This document shows positions 5,909-8,348 of a stretch of 8,348 nucleotides of DNA, in pieces. The notes under the pieces were generated by a model. The model had not been told where the DNA came from. It ran no database searches and saw only the letters and a list, made by a program, of their open reading frames with translations. Each line of letters starts with the position of its first letter. Position 1 is the first letter of the stretch. This DNA comes from Acidobacteriota bacterium. GTDB taxonomy: Bacteria > Acidobacteriota > Terriglobia > Terriglobales > Acidobacteriaceae. The stretch covers positions 1 to 8,348 of the forward strand of contig QIAI01000085.1 in NCBI GenBank assembly GCA_003224995.1. Direction: 5' to 3'. The translations under genes and the position numbers were made by a program.

Positions 5909-6250
5909 CTACTTCTTCTCTTCCTTCGCTGGAATCGTCAGCCCGAATATCGAAAGCTGCCCTTCGCCCGCGACGTTGACCCCGCGCTCGGTTTCGGGAT
6001 TCGGCAAGTACAGCGTCTTGCAAATTTCGCAGCGATACACTTCCGCATCCGGGCCCCAGGCCTTTGCGATGCAGCCGCACTCCTGCTCGAGAGCGTCGGT
6101 CATATAGAACCAGCGCTTCAGGTGGCCGCCGCAGAATTTCCCCTTCTCGTTCTTTTCGTTGCAGGCGCGTTGGCCCGGCTTTTTGATTTTGACTTTGTGA
6201 TTGGGAAGCTGCTGCAGGGCGTGCGGAATGGTGGTTTCACCGGCTGCCAA
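5909..6250 (-). CDS. Small Cys-rich, probably zinc-binding protein of unknown function
   Basis: I do not recognise a named family for this 113-residue protein. It has seven potential metal ligands: Cys30, Cys40, His43 (in FCGGHLKRWFY), Cys58 and Cys60 (ECGC), and Cys74 and Cys77 (YRCEICKTLYLP). The last pair is a typical CxxC zinc knuckle. The pattern suggests one or two zinc sites of zinc-ribbon type, with a basic N-terminal tail (HKVKIKKPGQR) and a less ordered C-terminus ending in Lys residues. No signal peptide or membrane helix is seen, so it is probably cytoplasmic. The start is TTG at 6250: AGGAGG (complement of 6259-6264) lies eight bases upstream at ideal spacing. A promoter with TAAAAT lies further up, so it is probably transcribed independently of the aldehyde dehydrogenase. 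The downstream aldolase start is 130 bases away, and co-transcription is possible. A role in nucleic-acid or protein binding is only a guess. Confidence 0.75.
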   Translation of the reverse strand: MAAGETTIPHALQQLPNHKVKIKKPGQRACNEKNEKGKFCGGHLKRWFYMTDALEQECGCIAKAWGPDAEVYRCEICKTLYLPNPETERGVNVAGEGQLSIFGLTIPAKEEKK

Positions 6251-6258
6251 AGAGAAGT

Positions 6259-6264
6259 CCTCCT
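6259..6264 (-). promoter_or_regulatory. Strong Shine-Dalgarno for a TTG start
   Basis: AGGAGG on the minus strand lies eight bases before TTG 6250. This is a full-consensus site and identifies TTG as the start of the Cys-rich protein; no ATG in this frame fits as well. Confidence 0.8.
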
Positions 6265-6309
6265 CTTTCCCACGGAGTGGCGGGCCGCCAAAAACGGCCT
6301 CGGGAGTTC

Positions 6310-6338
6310 ATTTTACTTGATGGTTTGCCGCGCACCAA
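6310..6338 (-). promoter_or_regulatory. Probable sigma-70-type promoter of the Cys-rich protein gene
   Basis: On the minus strand, TTGGTG (complement of 6333-6338) and TAAAAT (complement of 6310-6315) are 17 bases apart. The -10 matches consensus at five of six positions, the -35 at three. Start of transcription would be near 6303, giving a leader of about 53 bases. That leader contains a small GGCCG/CGGCC stem (6283-6299) before the AGGAGG site. Confidence 0.5.
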
Positions 6339-6363
6339 GGTGAGACATTTAGCCGTTATTTCA

Positions 6364-6500
6364 CTTAAGAGTTGTTATCCCCTTAAGACTTGTCATCTCC
6401 CTTAAGACTCGTCATCTCTCTTTAAGACTTGTCATCTCTCTTTAAGACTTGTCATCTCTCTTTAAGACTTGTCATCTCCCTTTAAGACTTGTCATCCTGA
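6364..6500. repeat. Seven-copy tandem array with 20-base unit
   Basis: Units begin at 6364 (18 bases, decayed), 6382 (19 bases), 6401, 6421, 6441, 6461 and 6481. The consensus is TTTAAGACTTGTCATCTCTC. Units at 6421 and 6441 are identical, the one at 6461 differs by one base and the one at 6401 by two. The last unit passes without a break into the REP-like element at 6488-6518, whose first bases it shares. Each unit contains a TTAAG motif, and two carry the full CTTAAG palindrome. The array lies in the gap between the aldehyde dehydrogenase stop and the promoter of the Cys-rich gene. There are no spacers, so it is not a CRISPR. Confidence 0.9.
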
Positions 6501-6518
6501 GCGAAGCGAAGGACCTGC
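6488..6518 (+). repeat. REP-like intergenic element, plus orientation
   Basis: It reads CTTGTCATCC, TGAGCGAAGCGAAGG, ACCTGC on the plus strand and is the short variant of the 4471-4510 element, in the opposite orientation. TCCT and AGGA at either side of GAGCGAAGCGA can pair. It is the terminal part of the 20-base tandem array. Confidence 0.75.
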
Positions 6519-6526
6519 TTTTCCCG

Positions 6527-6550
6527 GCTCGTGGCTCATAGCTAAAGCTT
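6527..6550. repeat. Short heptamer array overlapping the aldehyde dehydrogenase stop codon
   Basis: Three 7-base units can be read: GCTCGTG (6527-6533), GCTCATA (6534-6540) and GCTAAAG (6541-6547), followed by CTT. The stop codon (complement of 6542-6544) and the last Leu codon of the aldehyde dehydrogenase lie inside it. Confidence 0.5.
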
Positions 6551-8107
6551 GCGGCACTTCAAAACTCCCATGCACTGCAAGGCCGCGCGTACGCGCCCGC
6601 CCCGGGCAAATTGCAGATCGACGAAGGCTTCCATCTGGCGGGTCAGTCGCTCCCCGTAGCTGTACCACCAGAGTTTCTTCAGGCGCGGCAGCCGGTCCAC
6701 ATCGAGATACTTCACGCGCACCATCTCTTCCATTCCGAAGCGGCCGTGAGAGCGCCCGATGCCGCTGGCTTTCAGCCCTCCGTGCGGAGCTTCGCTGATC
6801 CCGAAGCACGAGATCGTGTCATTCACCATCACGGTGCCCGCGCCAATCCGTCGGGCGACCGCTTCACCGCGTTTCCTGTCGCGCGTCCAGACGCTCGCGG
6901 CCAAGCCGAATTCGGAATCGTTGGCCAGTTGAATCGCTTCTTCCTCGGAAGCGAAGGGCGCCACCGAGAGCACGGGTCCAAAAGTTTCTTCGCGCATGAT
7001 GCGCATCTGGTGCGTGACGTCCGCGAGCACCGTTGGCGCATAGAAATGCGGGCCCGATTCGGGCAGGCAAAAGCCTCCCGCAAGTACGCGCGCTCCTTGC
7101 GCTTTGGCTTCTTCCACCTGATCTTCCACCATGCGCAACTGGCGCTCATGAATCATCGGCCCTACATCGGTTTGGGGATCCATGCCATTGCCGACTTTCA
7201 GCCGGCGCGTCTTCGCGACGCAGGCGTCCAGAAACTGCGTGTACAGCGACTTATGAACATAGCAGCGCTCCACCGAGAGGCAAGCCTGCCCGGCGTTGAC
7301 GAAGGCGCCCCAAACCGCGGCACTGGAAGCGACCTCGATATCAGCATCCTCCAGCACCAGCATCGGATCCTTGCCGCCGAGTTCGAGCACCACGGGCAGG
7401 AGCCTTGCGGCCGCGCTTTGCGCGATGCGCTTGCCGGTGGGGACGCTGCCGGTAAAGATGAGCTTGTCGATGTCCGACGCAAGCAGCGCGGCCCCCGTCG
7501 CTCCGTCACCCACCACCACCTGAAAGACATCCTTGGGAACTCCAGCCGCGTGCAACATCGACTCAAGTTTCAGGCCCACGAGGGAGGTGAATTCTGACGG
7601 CTTTAACACGACTGAATTGCCCGTCACCAGGGCAGCCAGCGCATCCACCGCCGGGATCGACAGCGGATAATTCCATGGCGAAACCATGGCAATCACGCCG
7701 TGAGGCTCGCGCAGAATCCGGCCAGTCTTGGCTTTCATGGCGATGCTGCCGTGCGGCACGGGCTGATCCCGCAGGAAGGCGAATGCGTTGTCGATGAGAA
7801 AGCGCGTAGCGTCCAGCACCACCAGCACTTCCGTCAGCAGCGCTTCCACGTACGGCTTGCCCGCTTCCCGGGTAATGAGAGTGGCGACTTCGCTCTTGCT
7901 TTCGTGAAGCAGCCGCTGGAATTTGCGCAGGATGGCGATCCGGTGATCGACGCCGAGTCCGGCCCAGGAAGCCTGGGCAACCCGCGCGCGCGCCACCGCC
8001 CGGCGAACCTCTGCCTCCGACCCACATTCCAGCTGTTGCAAGACTTCGCCGGTAGCCGGGTTGGTTGAGATCACCCGGCGGATCGTGACTTCGAGATTCG
8101 TGGCCAT
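6542..8107 (-). CDS. NAD(P)-dependent aldehyde dehydrogenase
   Basis: A complete ALDH-superfamily enzyme of 521 residues that oxidises an aldehyde to its acid; the substrate cannot be told from sequence. Counting from ATG 8107, it shows VSPWNYP with oxyanion Asn146, VVLKPSE with cofactor-binding Lys169, FTGSVPTGKRI (Rossmann Gly220 and Gly225), LELGGKDP with Glu242, FVNAGQACLS with catalytic Cys276, EETFGPVL, and PHGGLKASGIGRSHGRFGMEEM near the C-terminus. About 45 residues follow the usual end of the domain, beginning LKKLWWYSYGERL, amphipathic and basic. There is no signal peptide. An in-frame TTG at 8137 adds ten residues (MATRKLSLTL) and then repeats MAT; neither start has a clear Shine-Dalgarno, and ATG 8107 is preferred because the domain begins soon after it. 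The truA stop is 57 bases upstream, so the two genes may share a transcript. The stop codon lies within a heptamer repeat. Confidence 0.92.
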   Translation of the reverse strand: MATNLEVTIRRVISTNPATGEVLQQLECGSEAEVRRAVARARVAQASWAGLGVDHRIAILRKFQRLLHESKSEVATLITREAGKPYVEALLTEVLVVLDATRFLIDNAFAFLRDQPVPHGSIAMKAKTGRILREPHGVIAMVSPWNYPLSIPAVDALAALVTGNSVVLKPSEFTSLVGLKLESMLHAAGVPKDVFQVVVGDGATGAALLASDIDKLIFTGSVPTGKRIAQSAAARLLPVVLELGGKDPMLVLEDADIEVASSAAVWGAFVNAGQACLSVERCYVHKSLYTQFLDACVAKTRRLKVGNGMDPQTDVGPMIHERQLRMVEDQVEEAKAQGARVLAGGFCLPESGPHFYAPTVLADVTHQMRIMREETFGPVLSVAPFASEEEAIQLANDSEFGLAASVWTRDRKRGEAVARRIGAGTVMVNDTISCFGISEAPHGGLKASGIGRSHGRFGMEEMVRVKYLDVDRLPRLKKLWWYSYGERLTRQMEAFVDLQFARGGRVRAALQCMGVLKCRKL

Positions 8108-8164
8108 GAGAGTCAAGGAGAGTTTACGCGTGGCCAAAGCGTCCGCGCCACCACTGAGCCAATA

Positions 8165-8348
8165 TCAATATTCAACGCTTACCAAAACGAGACCGCAGGC
8201 AGGAGCCGTAGCGCCAGCGGCCGAACGATCGCGCGCCGCTAGAATGCGAGCTACGTCCGCAGGCTGCAGGGTTCTCTTCCCGACCAACAGGAAGGTTCCC
8301 ACAAGATTGCGGACCATGTGGTGCAGAAATCCGCTGCCGCGAACCGTG
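8165..8348 (-). CDS. truA: tRNA pseudouridine synthase A, C-terminal end (runs off right edge)
   Basis: The last 60 codons and stop (TGA, complement of 8165-8167) of a gene entering from the right. The translation contains RGSGFLHHMVRNLVGTFLLV, then DVARILAARDRSAAGATAPA, and ends CGLVLVSVEY. This is the conserved C-terminal signature of TruA (GxxFLxxMVRxxVG followed by R-SAAGxTAPAxGL-L-V-Y). TruA converts U38-U40 of tRNA anticodon stems to pseudouridine in the cytoplasm. The catalytic Asp is outside the window. The gene ends normally, and an AATAT/ATATT inverted repeat (8161-8172) overlaps the stop codon. Confidence 0.93.
   Translation of the reverse strand, partial: TVRGSGFLHHMVRNLVGTFLLVGKRTLQPADVARILAARDRSAAGATAPACGLVLVSVEY

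Noticed and set aside
4591..5979. Long plus-strand open frame (462 codons) opposite the aldolase gene
   Set aside because: The minus-strand frame has clear catalytic motifs. The plus frame gives a His/Arg-rich translation with no recognisable domain, as expected opposite a GC-rich gene.
6364..6500. CRISPR array
   Set aside because: The units are directly adjacent, 18-20 bases long, with no unique spacers and no cas genes nearby.
6611..7597. Long plus-strand open frame opposite the aldehyde dehydrogenase
   Set aside because: It is an antisense shadow of a well-supported ALDH gene, with no motif and no ribosome site of note.
1..8348. tRNA, rRNA, riboswitch or defence-system genes
   Set aside because: The gaps were read on both strands; none shows a cloverleaf, a conserved aptamer core or a recognisable defence gene.

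Overview
The window is a stretch of ordinary bacterial chromosome, moderately GC-rich, with eight protein genes all on the minus strand. Two of the genes run off the ends of the window. Gene content and the style of the intergenic repeats suggest a soil-type Acidobacteriota (Terriglobia/Koribacter-like) genome. This is inference: the best hint is the TGTCATCC...GCGAAGCG...GGACC repeat seen at 4471-4510 and 6488-6518, which I associate with that group, and no marker gene in the window settles it.

In the direction of transcription (right to left) the layout is: the 3' end of truA (tRNA pseudouridine synthase A, 8165-8348); an NAD(P)-dependent aldehyde dehydrogenase (6542-8107); a repeat-filled gap (6251-6541); a small Cys-rich, probably zinc-binding protein with a TTG start (5909-6250); a short repeat-filled gap; a DRE-TIM aldolase of the 2-isopropylmalate/homocitrate synthase superfamily without the LeuA regulatory domain (4540-5778); a 364-base gap with a REP-like element and a hairpin; an M20 metallopeptidase (2913-4175) overlapping by ATGA an exported YtcJ-type amidohydrolase (1207-2916); a 402-base gap holding a large composite inverted repeat; a three-helix membrane protein (493-804); and the N-terminal third of a membrane-anchored HtrA/DegP-type protease (1-328).

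The only clear translationally coupled unit is the M20 peptidase with the amidohydrolase, which look like a two-gene hydrolase operon for amide or peptide-derived substrates. The truA-ALDH pair is close enough (57 bases) to share a transcript. Tight functional links among the remaining genes are not evident.

The unusual content lies between the genes. At least four gaps carry tandem repeats with a 7-base period but different unit sequences (TTAGCCC-like, GTCGTTG-like, CTGACGG, GCTCRTR), comparable in design to the heptameric STRRs known from cyanobacteria. One array sits four bases before a start codon and another supplies a stop codon. The gap after the aldehyde dehydrogenase holds a 7-copy, 20-base tandem array whose unit matches the 5' end of the REP-like element it runs into. 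The gap at 805-1206 is a nested palindrome: heptamers outside, about 43-base inverted arms inside. I see no RNA genes, CRISPR, transposase or defence system.
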